This document shows, piece by piece, positions 52,424 to 61,486 of a DNA stretch of 64,000 nucleotides. The stretch is from Alkalicoccus luteus (GTDB lineage: Bacteria > Bacillota > Bacilli > Bacillales > Salisediminibacteriaceae): NCBI GenBank assembly GCA_052061695.1, contig JBPZEY010000005.1; one strand, 5' to 3'. A program made the position numbers and the translations under genes. The notes beneath the pieces are model-generated. The model did not search any database. It had not been told where the DNA came from and saw only the letters and a program-made list of their open reading frames with translations. Each line of letters opens with the position of its first letter. Position 1 is the stretch's first letter.

Positions 52424-53374
52424 CTATTTTCCTTGTGTTTGCTTTTGAATAATTGAATATACGTGACCGTGCCGAATAACAAACGGTTTTAATAATCGTC
52501 GGACCAGTTGCATGGGAGGCTGCCCCATCATCATAGCAAATGCCTGCATCGGCAAAGGTTCGCTTAGCAGTAAACTCAAATCGCGCAGTGTCGCTGCATG
52601 ACTTTCTCTATTGGTGCTCATACATTGCTGGCATCTCCACGTTCCGAATTCACGGATGAGCCGGCCGCTGCACGATTCACAATACATGCTTTCCATTATA
52701 TCTATTGGCTGGAGCTTGTATTTCTTCAGTAAATCATCTCGTTTGTCGGTACTCTCCTGCTTCAAGTGTATCAACAGCTGCTGCAGCTGTTGTTTCGATA
52801 TCTGCTTACGCGGATACTTGTGATAAAGCTTCCGAATCATTTCCGGTAGTTTTGCAGCATGATAAATGCGCTCCTCTTCATCAGGAGCTTCAATAATGGC
52901 ATTCGCATTGGAAGAGATCACATGTGCTTCGATAGGAAGAGCAGGTAACGAGTTTTTTATTTTTCGCTTTAGCATCTCAGCTTGCCTGGCAGTTTGCTGA
53001 AGCGGACAACTGACGGCTCGTTCTTCATCACCACGTCTTTGCAGCAGCTGACCCCGGTCGATTTGAAAGACTAATCGCCCTGTCATATTTTTGATTTCGC
53101 CTATGTATAAAAAGTATGGGGTACCTATTAGTAAGTCGATCTGAAAGTATTGATTCGTAGAGGAATCTGAGAGGCGAAGCTGTTGAAGAATGAAGCAGCC
53201 TTCCGGAAGAAGCGGGTAGTAAAACTGAACGGATGATTCACCTGAATAACCCGCTAAAAACAATCGATAATCATGTTCCACTTGCTGATAGAGAACGTGA
53301 CTTTGAGGCAGCCTGCGCAAAAGTGCCTCATATTGGTCAATTATAACCGGGCGTGTGCTTGGAATAGTTGTCAT
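52424..53374 (-). CDS. NERD-domain protein with C-terminal zinc finger
   Basis: 316 residues, cytoplasmic. The NERD (nuclease-related) domain spans ~50-150: strands around QIDLLIGTPYFLYIGEIKNM give the Asp and Glu-x-Lys of a restriction-like active site. The C-terminal ~110 residues include a CxxC..CxxC finger (YCESCSG, WRCQQCM) and a short helical tail. ATG 53374 follows AAAAGGAGG; the frame reading on to 53569 runs through repeat DNA. The gene is flanked by 250-bp direct repeats. NERD proteins are linked to DNA processing, not proven here. Confidence 0.82.
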   Translation of the reverse strand: MTTIPSTRPVIIDQYEALLRRLPQSHVLYQQVEHDYRLFLAGYSGESSVQFYYPLLPEGCFILQQLRLSDSSTNQYFQIDLLIGTPYFLYIGEIKNMTGRLVFQIDRGQLLQRRGDEERAVSCPLQQTARQAEMLKRKIKNSLPALPIEAHVISSNANAIIEAPDEEERIYHAAKLPEMIRKLYHKYPRKQISKQQLQQLLIHLKQESTDKRDDLLKKYKLQPIDIMESMYCESCSGRLIREFGTWRCQQCMSTNRESHAATLRDLSLLLSEPLPMQAFAMMMGQPPMQLVRRLLKPFVIRHGHVYSIIQKQTQGK

Positions 53375-53464
53375 GAACGCCTCCTTTTCTATTTTTATCC
53401 AGTATAAGGAAGTGTCATTTAATTTGCAAACGTATATTCTTAATTTAGTTGAATCCGAAGCAAT

Positions 53465-53714
53465 GAAAATATTCAACTTTCTTCGCGAAAGCATTAACTT
53501 CGCCTGTAATATGTTCAACTTTTGTTCCAAAAACGTTAAGAACCTCTGTAATATGTTTACGAGCTTCAACTTAGAACTACTATAACGAATAAACGTTCAT
53601 CCGCCTCAGCCAAATGATCAACTTTCCAAACAAAACATTCAACTTTCCCACGACTACGCCGCCCCACCGCCAGTCCCAAACCCATCATCCACCTCCGCAG
53701 GCTCCTGCCTGCCT
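53465..53714 (+). repeat. Direct repeat right of the NERD gene
   Basis: Same orientation and order as 52104-52355. Lies between the NERD start and the terminator of the downstream-facing endopeptidase gene. Confidence 0.9.
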
Positions 53715-53799
53715 CTGTTAAGAACGATCTTTCAGAGGCGGTTTCAGCTGGATGGCTGTTGAATGTTTGTCTGATCTCTCCATTTAGAAGTCCAGACGC

Positions 53800-53831
53800 A
53801 AAAAACCTCCGCCAGGGATTCCGGACGGAGG
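53800..53831 (-). terminator. Terminator after the endopeptidase gene
   Basis: CCTCCG / CGGAGG stem with inner pairs, T6 on minus. Confidence 0.75.
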
Positions 53832-53848
53832 CTGCATGAAAAAACGTA

Positions 53849-54577
53849 TTAGAGGCTGCGCGCACCGATGTAAGTGCGGCTCCAGTATGGGTTGCTCAGG
53901 CTGGAAACTGTTACCCCTGTAGAAGAACCAGAGTGGATGAACTGATTGTTTCCAATGTAAATTCCTGCGTGAGATGGACCTGTGCGAGTTTCAAAGAATA
54001 CGAGATCGCCGACAGATGGACTGGATACGCGTGATCCGGCGTTCCACATTTGTGCTACTGTACGTGGCACGCTCTTGCCATTTTGTGCGAAGCTGTACTG
54101 AATGAAACCGCTGCAGTCAAATCCGCGCGGGCTGGTTCCGCCCCATACGTACGGGCTGCCAACGAGGCTGCGCGCCGTAGAGATCACACCGCTGTTGCTG
54201 CTTGAAGAGCTTGCGCCTGCTACAGAAGTAGACTGGCTGCTGTTGCTGCTTGAGCTGGAAGAGCTCGCTGCAGTCGAGTTATTGCTTCCGCCTGATACGC
54301 CGAGGGAGCTGAGCGTACGTGGACCAGCTACGCCGAAGAAATTACCGCGAGGGCTGGAAATACGGTTGGAAAGCTGATACGCCTGAACAGCTGCGAGTGT
54401 CTTAGGTCCAAAAACGCCATCAATGTTAGAAGAGCTGTTGTAGCCTTGGCTTGCCAGAGACTGCTGAAGCGTTTCCACGCTGCTTCCGCGGTCACCCATC
54501 TTTACTGAAGCTTCTGTAACTTCCGGAGCAATAAAAATAGCGCCTGCAACTGCCAGTGTCATCATAAGTTTTTTCAT
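53849..54577 (-). CDS. Secreted NlpC/P60 peptidoglycan endopeptidase
   Basis: 242 residues. Signal peptide (~23), one peptidoglycan-binding domain (~28-92: MGDRGSSVETLQQSL, DGVFGPKTLAAVQAYQ), a 35-residue Ser/Asn linker, then NlpC/P60 (~130-242) with catalytic Cys155 (FDCSGF), His203 (SHAGIYIG) and His215 (QFIHSG). It cuts the D-Glu-diaminopimelate bond in wall peptides. GGGAG before ATG 54577. Single gene. Confidence 0.94.
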   Translation of the reverse strand: MKKLMMTLAVAGAIFIAPEVTEASVKMGDRGSSVETLQQSLASQGYNSSSNIDGVFGPKTLAAVQAYQLSNRISSPRGNFFGVAGPRTLSSLGVSGGSNNSTAASSSSSSSNSSQSTSVAGASSSSSNSGVISTARSLVGSPYVWGGTSPRGFDCSGFIQYSFAQNGKSVPRTVAQMWNAGSRVSSPSVGDLVFFETRTGPSHAGIYIGNNQFIHSGSSTGVTVSSLSNPYWSRTYIGARSL

Positions 54578-55076
54578 GTTTTTCGTCTCCCACTTTCTTA
54601 TTTTGTTTTTATATTTTTTGTTTTTATTTTAGGTTTCCTGCTAACGAGATTAATCATATTAAATTTCTTCAGAGAAATAAACCTATTTTAGAAAATGACA
54701 ACAAACTTCAATCAACCTGACATACTTATGTAACACTTCGTCTTATTTGAACCATTTATTTCCTTTTAAACATTCTTAAAGTCCTTTAATTAGGACAAAT
54801 CTTGTCGTACGACCGTTTATTTGTTTGTTACAAAGCGATTTACACTCCAAAATGACTGATTCTATTGAGTGAATTCTTTGTGAAATACACACAATTCCCT
54901 TTTCTACTATAGCATTGTACTTTCTTCTGCTGCAGAGCTGATACGGCATCATGGGAAAATAGTTATTTTTCTGAAAGATTATCGTTCGTCCGGCTTCATC
55001 GACATCGCTTTCATGCTATACTGGACAGCGACAGCCTTACATAAGAAAGATTGATTATACGCTTGGAGGGACAATC
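54578..55076. other. AT-rich divergent control region
   Basis: About 500 bases with homopolymer T/A runs near the endopeptidase start. It must hold promoters for both flanking genes, but no clear element or small gene was found. Confidence 0.4.
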
Positions 55077-56006
55077 ATGGGATATTTTCCAGATCATACA
55101 CCAATTGAGGAGCTCGAACTTCTCGGCGCAGAGGCCGCTGCTTCTCCGAAAAAACGAACAGAGGAAAATGAGGAGCCTGCACAAACAGAGCTTTCCCTGC
55201 ACCCGGACTGGAACATCAGTGAAACCGACCGGGCCGCTTTTGAGAAATTGCACGGTGACTTGAATGAATTGCAAAAAGATCAGCTTTCCCTTGCCGGAAT
55301 CCGCTGGGACCAAAACGATGACGGCGACTACGAATTTCTCGTGTTTATCCGTCAGACGCTTGAAAAAAGCGCTGCGTTCAAATTAACGGTCATCGAGCTC
55401 TACGATGAAGCAGATACGCTGCTTGGGCGAAAAGAATTTGATCTGACTGATCTCGGCGAACTGCCGGCCATGAGCAGCCGGCCGTGGACGTTTACGTTCG
55501 GGGACAAGGATATGTTCGGACATGACGTGCCGCAGAGCGGATGGAAGCTCGTCTTCAAGAAGAAGAAAAAAGAAATTCCAGAGCATCAGCTCTCACTCAC
55601 GCCTGCTTGGCGCAAGCGGCTTTCTGCCGAGAACAAGCGCCAGCTGAAGCAGGTCGTCGACAACATGAGGCCGCCAAAGCACGGCCAGGTGAATTTCGTC
55701 GGCCTTCGCGCCACGTTTTTACGTGATCGGAAGGAACTTCACGTGACGATGCTGATCCGCAACGGCAGCGACCGTAACGTGAACATCGAAACACTTCCGC
55801 TTCAAGTAGAAGATGCAACTGGAGAAATCGCGGCTCGCGGCGGCTTCCGTCTTAAGCCGAAGCTGCAGGTCAAGGCACATACGACGACCCCGTGGAACTT
55901 CGTATTCCCGGAGCGCATGCTGTTAAAGGAAAAGCCGGATCTGACGAAGTGGAAGGCCTATCCGCCGAAGCGCAAAAAGGAAGAAGGTACCTCCGAAGAA
56001 GAATAA
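55077..56006 (+). CDS. SLAP-domain, accessory Sec S-layer assembly-type protein
   Basis: 309 residues, no signal peptide or membrane segment. Two related domains (~40-160 and ~180-295) share the pattern LHPDW / LTPAW, LPL..GEIAARGGF and final W.F.FP, as in SLAP-domain proteins tied to the SecA2 accessory export of S-layer. GGAGGG seven bases before ATG 55077. SecA2 or an S-layer gene is not in the window, so role is by family only. Ends in a Lys/Glu tail. Confidence 0.78.
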   Translation: MGYFPDHTPIEELELLGAEAAASPKKRTEENEEPAQTELSLHPDWNISETDRAAFEKLHGDLNELQKDQLSLAGIRWDQNDDGDYEFLVFIRQTLEKSAAFKLTVIELYDEADTLLGRKEFDLTDLGELPAMSSRPWTFTFGDKDMFGHDVPQSGWKLVFKKKKKEIPEHQLSLTPAWRKRLSAENKRQLKQVVDNMRPPKHGQVNFVGLRATFLRDRKELHVTMLIRNGSDRNVNIETLPLQVEDATGEIAARGGFRLKPKLQVKAHTTTPWNFVFPERMLLKEKPDLTKWKAYPPKRKKEEGTSEEE

Positions 56007-56012
56007 GCCGAA

Positions 56013-56038
56013 CGCCGCAGCTATCTGCGGCGTTTTTC
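56013..56038 (+). terminator. Terminator after the SLAP gene
   Basis: ACGCCGCAG / CTGCGGCGT, 4-base loop, T5. Confidence 0.85.
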
Positions 56039-56053
56039 TATTGCGTGCACATG

Positions 56054-56079
56054 AAAAAGCCGCCCGAATTGGACGGCTT
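56054..56079 (-). terminator. Terminator after the CAP gene
   Basis: AAGCCG / CGGCTT stem, TTTTTC on minus. Confidence 0.7.
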
Positions 56080-56084
56080 CTTCG

Positions 56085-57485
56085 CTACGGCGTATAAAAT
56101 TTCTGCGTAAAGAACGGCCGATCGTCTTCGCCGTAATCTGCACCGACGCCGAGCTGTTCAAAATCAGGACTCAGCAGATTTTCACGGTGCCCCATCGAAT
56201 TCATGAGGCCTTGCTGGGCAAAGATGGCACTCGCCTGCCCGGAAGCCAGGTTTTCGCCGGCTCTGGAGTAATTCAGACCCGCTTCCCGCATGCGGTTAAA
56301 CGGAGACTGACCTTCCGGGGATTCGTGCGCAAAATAGTTTCGCTCCGCCATGTCGCTGCTATGCGCTTTCGCGACCGCTGCCACCTCGTCGTTCCACTCA
56401 AGCGGTTCGAGGCCGTGTTCGACGCGGTCCGCATTGACAACTTCAAACATGAGCGCAGATGCTTCTTCTGCTGCTGCATCAGATCCCTCACCGTAGTACC
56501 CATCCAGTGCCTGCTCCGTCTCGGTTTCAATCAGCTGGATCGCGGCGACTTCCATGTTTTGATGAATGTCATAAAACACGGTTAAATAGCCTTCATCGGT
56601 TTCAAACAAATCAAATTCGTCGCTTTCAGCCTGCGAATAGCGCGTGTTTCCTTTTGTGATATAGGCGGATGGTTCACCAAGCGCCTCTCGTGCTTCTGTT
56701 TCGTCAGCAGGCGTTGATCCATCCGGCAGCGTCCATTCTGTATTGCTGTAAAGTGCTGTCACCACGCCATCTTCCATGCCGATCAGGCGGAAATTATCAT
56801 AGCTGTCGTGATAGCTGTACCAGTCAAAGCCGTAATGACTCTCCATCACACGCTCCGGCTCCCCGAAGAGCGCTTCCACGTCCTCGGCGCTGTCACCGAC
56901 AGCAACACCGTCTACTTCTATCGCTTCCCGGTCTTCTTCCGGCTCCTGTTCATGCTCGGACGGCGCCTCTCCCAGTTCCGGCGCATCCGTACCGGCCTGA
57001 CTCATCGTCACCGTGACTTCCTTGCGTCCGTCATGTATAACCGCGCGGTTCTCTCCCTCTTGAAAATCCGTATCGACATCCAGAGTCTGTTCCAGGAAGG
57101 AAAGCGGCAGATACTGTTCTTCATCTGCGCTGTAAACCGGTTTCTCCAGTTCCACGTAATCGCCGTTTACGTTTACTTCCTCATCGTCCGGCGCAAACTG
57201 AAAAATGACGCCTTCCCGCTCTGCAGTGTACAGGTTTTCATCCTCATTCCATGTAAGCTCGGCCTCCAGCTCCGTCATCGTATCGTGGAACGGCACCATC
57301 GGCACCTCGTCTACGATAAGGCCTCCGTCAATCGTGACATCCTCAGACCCCATCGTCGTCGTAAGCTCCGGCTCCTGCTCCCGGACATCGCTTACTTCAT
57401 CAAAAGGAAACCAGAACACAAATACAATAACGGCGAAGAAAAAGAAAATAGAAAATCCAGGTGTTGCTGCTCGTCGATGACGCAT
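56085..57485 (-). CDS. CAP-domain secreted protein (YlbC-like)
   Basis: 466 residues. N-terminal anchor (~10-30), a copper-amine-oxidase-N-like stretch (~55-165), a CAP-associated domain (~190-330: VGDSAEDVEALFGEPERV, EALGEPSAYIT) and a C-terminal CAP domain (~345-464: FEVVNADRVEHGLEPLEWND, SSDMAERNYFAHESPEGQSP, GHRENLLSPDFEQLGVG). Very acidic linker. CAP proteins are extracellular; enzymatic role uncertain. GTG 57488 is an alternative start. Confidence 0.88.
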   Translation of the reverse strand: MRHRRAATPGFSIFFFFAVIVFVFWFPFDEVSDVREQEPELTTTMGSEDVTIDGGLIVDEVPMVPFHDTMTELEAELTWNEDENLYTAEREGVIFQFAPDDEEVNVNGDYVELEKPVYSADEEQYLPLSFLEQTLDVDTDFQEGENRAVIHDGRKEVTVTMSQAGTDAPELGEAPSEHEQEPEEDREAIEVDGVAVGDSAEDVEALFGEPERVMESHYGFDWYSYHDSYDNFRLIGMEDGVVTALYSNTEWTLPDGSTPADETEAREALGEPSAYITKGNTRYSQAESDEFDLFETDEGYLTVFYDIHQNMEVAAIQLIETETEQALDGYYGEGSDAAAEEASALMFEVVNADRVEHGLEPLEWNDEVAAVAKAHSSDMAERNYFAHESPEGQSPFNRMREAGLNYSRAGENLASGQASAIFAQQGLMNSMGHRENLLSPDFEQLGVGADYGEDDRPFFTQKFYTP

Positions 57486-57505
57486 CACGCAAAACTCCTT
57501 TATCC

Positions 57506-58072
57506 TTACGCATCCTCCATCGTAAAGTAGCTGCGGAGCTCTTCCAGCTTTTTCGCTCCGATACCTTTTACGCGGATCAGATCGTCGATGCTCTCAAAAT
57601 TTCCGTTCTCCTTACGCTCCCGGATGAAGCTTGCGGCAAGCTCGGAACCAACTCCGGGAATTTGAAGCAGTTCCTCTTCATAGGTTCGGTTAGGATGAAT
57701 AAGGACCGCTTTGTCCTCAGTGTCGTCTTCATTAGAAGCCTCTTTCTCCTCTTTCTCGTCAGCTTCCGCTTCACTTTTTGAATCATTTTGACCTTTTTCT
57801 CCGGGCGCTCCCGTGTCTTTTTCAGCGCCGTTGTTCGGTGCTGCTTCATTTTCCTGCTCTTCCTCAGCGGCTTCTGTGCCGCCTTGTGACTCAGAATCGA
57901 CCGGCTGTTCGTTTTCTTCTGCCGGTTCCTGCGATTGCTGGTCGCGATCGTCTTTACCCGGCGCCTTTACCGGCTCATCCTCCAGCCAATTCAGCAGGCT
58001 GCGTCGTACGGCAGGGAAAAACTTATAGGCTGCTCCTGCTGCAGTTAAAAAAGCGATGATTTTCTTAAGCAT
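57506..58072 (-). CDS. Helix-hairpin-helix protein with membrane anchor
   Basis: 188 residues. One N-terminal hydrophobic helix (~4-22), an ~90-residue Glu/Gln/Asp linker, then a ComEA-like double helix-hairpin-helix at ~125-185 (LLQIPGVGSELAASFIRERK, LIRVKGIGAKKLEELRSYF). ComEA binds incoming DNA, but this protein lacks the usual ComEA N-terminal domain and is not next to comEC, so I call it only HhH. Followed by the CAP gene. Confidence 0.78.
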   Translation of the reverse strand: MLKKIIAFLTAAGAAYKFFPAVRRSLLNWLEDEPVKAPGKDDRDQQSQEPAEENEQPVDSESQGGTEAAEEEQENEAAPNNGAEKDTGAPGEKGQNDSKSEAEADEKEEKEASNEDDTEDKAVLIHPNRTYEEELLQIPGVGSELAASFIRERKENGNFESIDDLIRVKGIGAKKLEELRSYFTMEDA

Positions 58073-58403
58073 GTTCCAGGTCTCCTTCCGTACAGGCAGT
58101 CTGAAACTGCGGCCGGCTGTGTGAAACAGTATATCAGCCTTCCGCAGCTGTATCCCCCTGTATCAGGTCTTTTTTATCATATTCCACATTATACCTGGAA
58201 ACAAACCGGTATAACAGCAGGTTCAGGCAGGATTTTAAGCATTTATGTCGAATAGAACAAGACGCTGAAACCATTGGCCCGCATGAGCCCGGTTTTCATA
58301 AGTCGTGATGACAAGTATGTGCTTCCTCATTTTCCCACATTCCTTCAGAATTCCTCTCAGCGAACACATCCTCATGACATTTTCAGTAAAGGAACGATGT
58401 CCT
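58073..58403. other. Gene-free spacer
   Basis: About 330 bases upstream of the transposase-like gene; no supported gene or promoter. Confidence 0.35.
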
Positions 58404-58988
58404 GTGACCCCACCTGCTGTCCATGCCCTGCGCCTCCGCTCTCCCAGACTGGCAGAATCTGCTGCTGAAATCGATCTGCTTTTGCACATAACCGCTTTCA
58501 TGAAGCAAAAGCACCCGTTTTCTCTGTTAAGCTACACTGTGTTAGACGATGCTTTTCATCTGACGTTACAGCACGAGGGCATTCGGCCGCTCCGCCTTCT
58601 GCAGCAGCTAGCCGCCCGCTACCACAACTCCCTGATAGAGTCAGGCCGCGGCCTCGTCCGCAGCGATTATCAGTGCCGGACGCTCGCTACACGGCGCAGC
58701 CTGCTTGAGACCGTCAAGTATCATCACCTTCTGCCGGTTCTGCACGATTACCATCCTTCCCCCGATGCCGGAGCACGCTCCAGCTATGCCGCATATGTAA
58801 GGGAAGAAAACGGCTTTATTGACCGCGAGTCTGTGCTGCAGTCGTTTCCGGGAGGCACGGATGCCTTCTGCCGCTTTCATGAGAGAGAGCTGGGCACCGC
58901 TGTCTCCAGCCTGCAGCTCCGCGAATATTCCGAGGCTTACCTTGCTACGCTGTATACAGTCACCGGATCGGAAGCGGTTGATATATAA
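58404..58988 (+). CDS. REP-type tyrosine transposase-like protein, active site degenerate
   Basis: 194 residues from GTG 58404 (AAAGGA upstream; longer starts possible from 58305). The layout follows the Y1/RAYT family: SLLSYTVLDDAFHLTLQ takes the place of the usual VLMPNHVHLL, and a later YHHLLPVLHDYHPSPDAGARSS..YAAYV matches the YIHLNPV..YPWSSY segment. The first His of the His-x-His metal motif is Ala, so strand cleavage is doubtful. It may be a domesticated copy. Single gene; palindromes that such enzymes use lie 2.4 kb downstream. Confidence 0.6.
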   Translation: MTPPAVHALRLRSPRLAESAAEIDLLLHITAFMKQKHPFSLLSYTVLDDAFHLTLQHEGIRPLRLLQQLAARYHNSLIESGRGLVRSDYQCRTLATRRSLLETVKYHHLLPVLHDYHPSPDAGARSSYAAYVREENGFIDRESVLQSFPGGTDAFCRFHERELGTAVSSLQLREYSEAYLATLYTVTGSEAVDI

Positions 58989-59141
58989 CATTTGCACACC
59001 GACGACTAATAATCCCTGTTTTTCTCATGCATAAATAGGACTATAAACGACTTATTCGCTGGTTATTATACTACTATCGACCTGGTACTTATGCTATACT
59101 TACCTTACTTAAACAGACTGTATAAGAAGGCAGGTGAGGTC

Positions 59142-61160
59142 GTGCAGGAGTCGCTTATTGTGCTCGACGTGCTTTATGACTGGAGGCTTGTGCTGTTCTC
59201 GGTAACCGTCGCCATCGTCGGTTCCTATGTGGCACTGGAGATTAATACGAGGTTAACCATGCTTCATTCGTCAAAAAATCAGTTTTTATGGATGGGAATC
59301 GGCGCCGTTACAATGGGCGTTTCGATCTGGTCGATGCATTTCATTGCAATGTCGGCGTTTCAGCTGTACGTTCCGCTCACCTATAACTGGTGGCTCACCG
59401 CTTTTTCGGTGCTCCCTGCGATTATTGCCGCGTTTACCGCCTTTTTCGTGCTGCACCGCACGCAGCTCCGGGCGCTGACGATCCTTGCTGCAGGGCTGTT
59501 TATGGGCTTCGGGATTGTTGCAATGCATTACAGCGGCATGCATGCTGTTACGTTTGCAGGTGTGGTGACTCACTCTCCGGCGCTCGTTATTACCGCTTCT
59601 ACTGTGGCGGTTGTCGTTTCCTTTGCGGCGCTGCTTCTGTTTACCCTGACCAAAAATATCCGCTCGATTCCTATCCGCGCGCTTGTCGCCTCCGTGATGG
59701 GTCTGGCGATCGCATCGATGCACTACACAGGAATGGCAGGCACGGATTTTTGTCTTCCGGCCGGTATGAGCTCGCTCATTCAGCCGGAGCCGGTCAGCTC
59801 AACGAACGTATTTGGTGCGACGACGCTGTTTACAGCTGGCACGATCTTTGTCGCGGTTCAGTTTATTCTTTACAGTGAAAATCGCTGGTTTAACCGGATG
59901 ACGTTCACTGATGCTGCGACCGGACTGGCTAACCGCCGTCAACTGGAAGGGCTCTCAGCTGCCTCGCTTCAGCGCTTCGGGGCTGCCTGCGCGCTTGAAA
60001 TCAATGATATGAAGGACTGGTCGCTTCACTACGGGTATGCAGCAGCTGACCGGCTGACAAAACAGGCGGCTGAGGTTCTGCAGCGGAGACTTCCGCTCCA
60101 GGCTGAGCTGTATAAGACAGAAGACAACCGCTTTACCGTTTTTCTTCCTGAGGCCCCGATATTAGACCTGCGGGAATGGATGGCTGAGCTTGCACAGCCA
60201 GTAAGGGCCGAGCTCCCGGAATCGAATCAGATCATGGAGCTTACCTTTTCTGCAGGGGCTGCCTGCGCAGCTGATAAAAAGCCGCTGGCTGAGCTGCTGC
60301 AGGAGCTTGATCATGCACTCCGGACGGCGCTGCGAATGAAGCGCGACATTGTGTTTTATGATGAAGATGCGGCCGAACAGGCTCGCGAGGAACGGATTAT
60401 TCAGGAGCTTCGCCATGCGATAAGCGGCGGAACGCTTGAAGCGTATTACCAGGTGAAGGTCGATTTGCAGACGATGCGCGCCGAGAAAGCAGAGGCGCTT
60501 GCCCGCTGGACGCATCCGGAGCTTGGAATGATTTCGCCCGGCGAATTTATTCCAGCCGCAGAGCGGGCCGGACTGATTGTGCCTTTAACTGAATACATGC
60601 TGCACCGTGTCTGCAGGCAGCTTCTTACGTGGGACGAGTCGGGTGTACCTGTCCGGGAAGCGGCGCTGAACCTCTCTCCGGTCCACTTTCAGGCAGTCGG
60701 CGCGAACGAACGAATTCAAGATATCGTTTCCGGATACGGGATCGACCCCGGCCGAATTGAACTGGAGATCACCGAAACGGCCATGATGCGCAATCTGGAA
60801 ACGGCAGTCGCACAAATGGAGGAGCTGCGCGCGTTTGGCTTCCGGCTTGCGCTGGATGATTTTGGCAATGGTCTGTCATCGCTTACGTACCTGCAGCAGC
60901 TCCCGGTGCATACGCTGAAAATAGACCGCAGCTTCATCTCGCGCCTGACCCGCTCACCGGAAGATCAGGCGATCGTCAAATTAATGATCGATTTTGCTGC
61001 AACCACCGGCCTGCATGTGGTCTGTGAAGGCATCGAATCCCGGGAAGAGCTGCTTGCGCTGAGGCTCATGGGCTGCCACGACGGACAAGGCTTTCTCTTT
61101 CAGCGTCCGGTTCCCGCTTCAGAAATTACCGTTCGTTATGATCTGGATCTTACCTCCTGA
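59142..61160 (+). CDS. MHYT-GGDEF-EAL membrane protein (c-di-GMP phosphodiesterase)
   Basis: 672 residues from GTG 59142. Seven membrane segments with three MHYT motifs (SMHFIAM, AMHYSGM, SMHYTGM) form a sensor thought to bind metal or gas. The GGDEF domain (~265-430) is degenerate: the GGDEF site reads EDNRF, so no cyclase activity is expected. The EAL domain (~430-665) is intact: EALARW, LNLSP, EITET, DDFGNG, KIDRSF, CEGIE. It should break down c-di-GMP, favouring motility. ATG 59091 is inside a likely -10 (TATACT) and lacks a ribosome site. Confidence 0.9.
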   Translation: MQESLIVLDVLYDWRLVLFSVTVAIVGSYVALEINTRLTMLHSSKNQFLWMGIGAVTMGVSIWSMHFIAMSAFQLYVPLTYNWWLTAFSVLPAIIAAFTAFFVLHRTQLRALTILAAGLFMGFGIVAMHYSGMHAVTFAGVVTHSPALVITASTVAVVVSFAALLLFTLTKNIRSIPIRALVASVMGLAIASMHYTGMAGTDFCLPAGMSSLIQPEPVSSTNVFGATTLFTAGTIFVAVQFILYSENRWFNRMTFTDAATGLANRRQLEGLSAASLQRFGAACALEINDMKDWSLHYGYAAADRLTKQAAEVLQRRLPLQAELYKTEDNRFTVFLPEAPILDLREWMAELAQPVRAELPESNQIMELTFSAGAACAADKKPLAELLQELDHALRTALRMKRDIVFYDEDAAEQAREERIIQELRHAISGGTLEAYYQVKVDLQTMRAEKAEALARWTHPELGMISPGEFIPAAERAGLIVPLTEYMLHRVCRQLLTWDESGVPVREAALNLSPVHFQAVGANERIQDIVSGYGIDPGRIELEITETAMMRNLETAVAQMEELRAFGFRLALDDFGNGLSSLTYLQQLPVHTLKIDRSFISRLTRSPEDQAIVKLMIDFAATTGLHVVCEGIESREELLALRLMGCHDGQGFLFQRPVPASEITVRYDLDLTS

Positions 61161-61171
61161 ACGACAAAAAA

Positions 61172-61200
61172 GGCTGTTCCATGTCATACATGGAAACAGC
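61172..61200. repeat. Inverted repeat, terminator-like on minus
   Basis: GGCTGTT-CCATGT / ACATGG-AACAGCC with one bulge; the A-run before it gives a U-tract on minus. Confidence 0.55.
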
Positions 61201-61369
61201 CGGGTAAAAATGGCACAGCCTTTCAACTTACATGTTTATTCGTTTGGCTGTATTTCCCCTCTGCTTACCTAGCCTGCCGTGGGCTGGCATTCAGCTATTG
61301 CTCAAGGGGACCCTGTTCAGAAGGGAGAATGGCGCCGTAGGATGGAGCTGCTTCACTTGCGCTTTTCAT

Positions 61370-61486
61370 GCCGTTCAAGTTCGAACGGCGATGAGGCTTC
61401 ACTCGGACACAGGCTTCTCACGAGAAGCCTTCGAAACCCAGTCCGGCTCCGCTCGTGAGTTAATGCCGTTCGCAGATCTGAACGGC
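61370..61486. repeat. Cluster of three palindromes
   Basis: GCCGTTC / GAACGGC (61370-61389), AGGCTTCTC / GAGAAGCCT (61411-61430, loop AC), and again GCCGTTC / GAACGGC (61465-61486). The outer two share the same arms, so the block is a symmetric unit. Confidence 0.7.

Noticed and set aside
52104..53714. Direct repeats considered as CRISPR or insertion-sequence ends
   Set aside because: Only two long copies, no spacers, no cas or transposase gene between them, no clear terminal inverted repeats.
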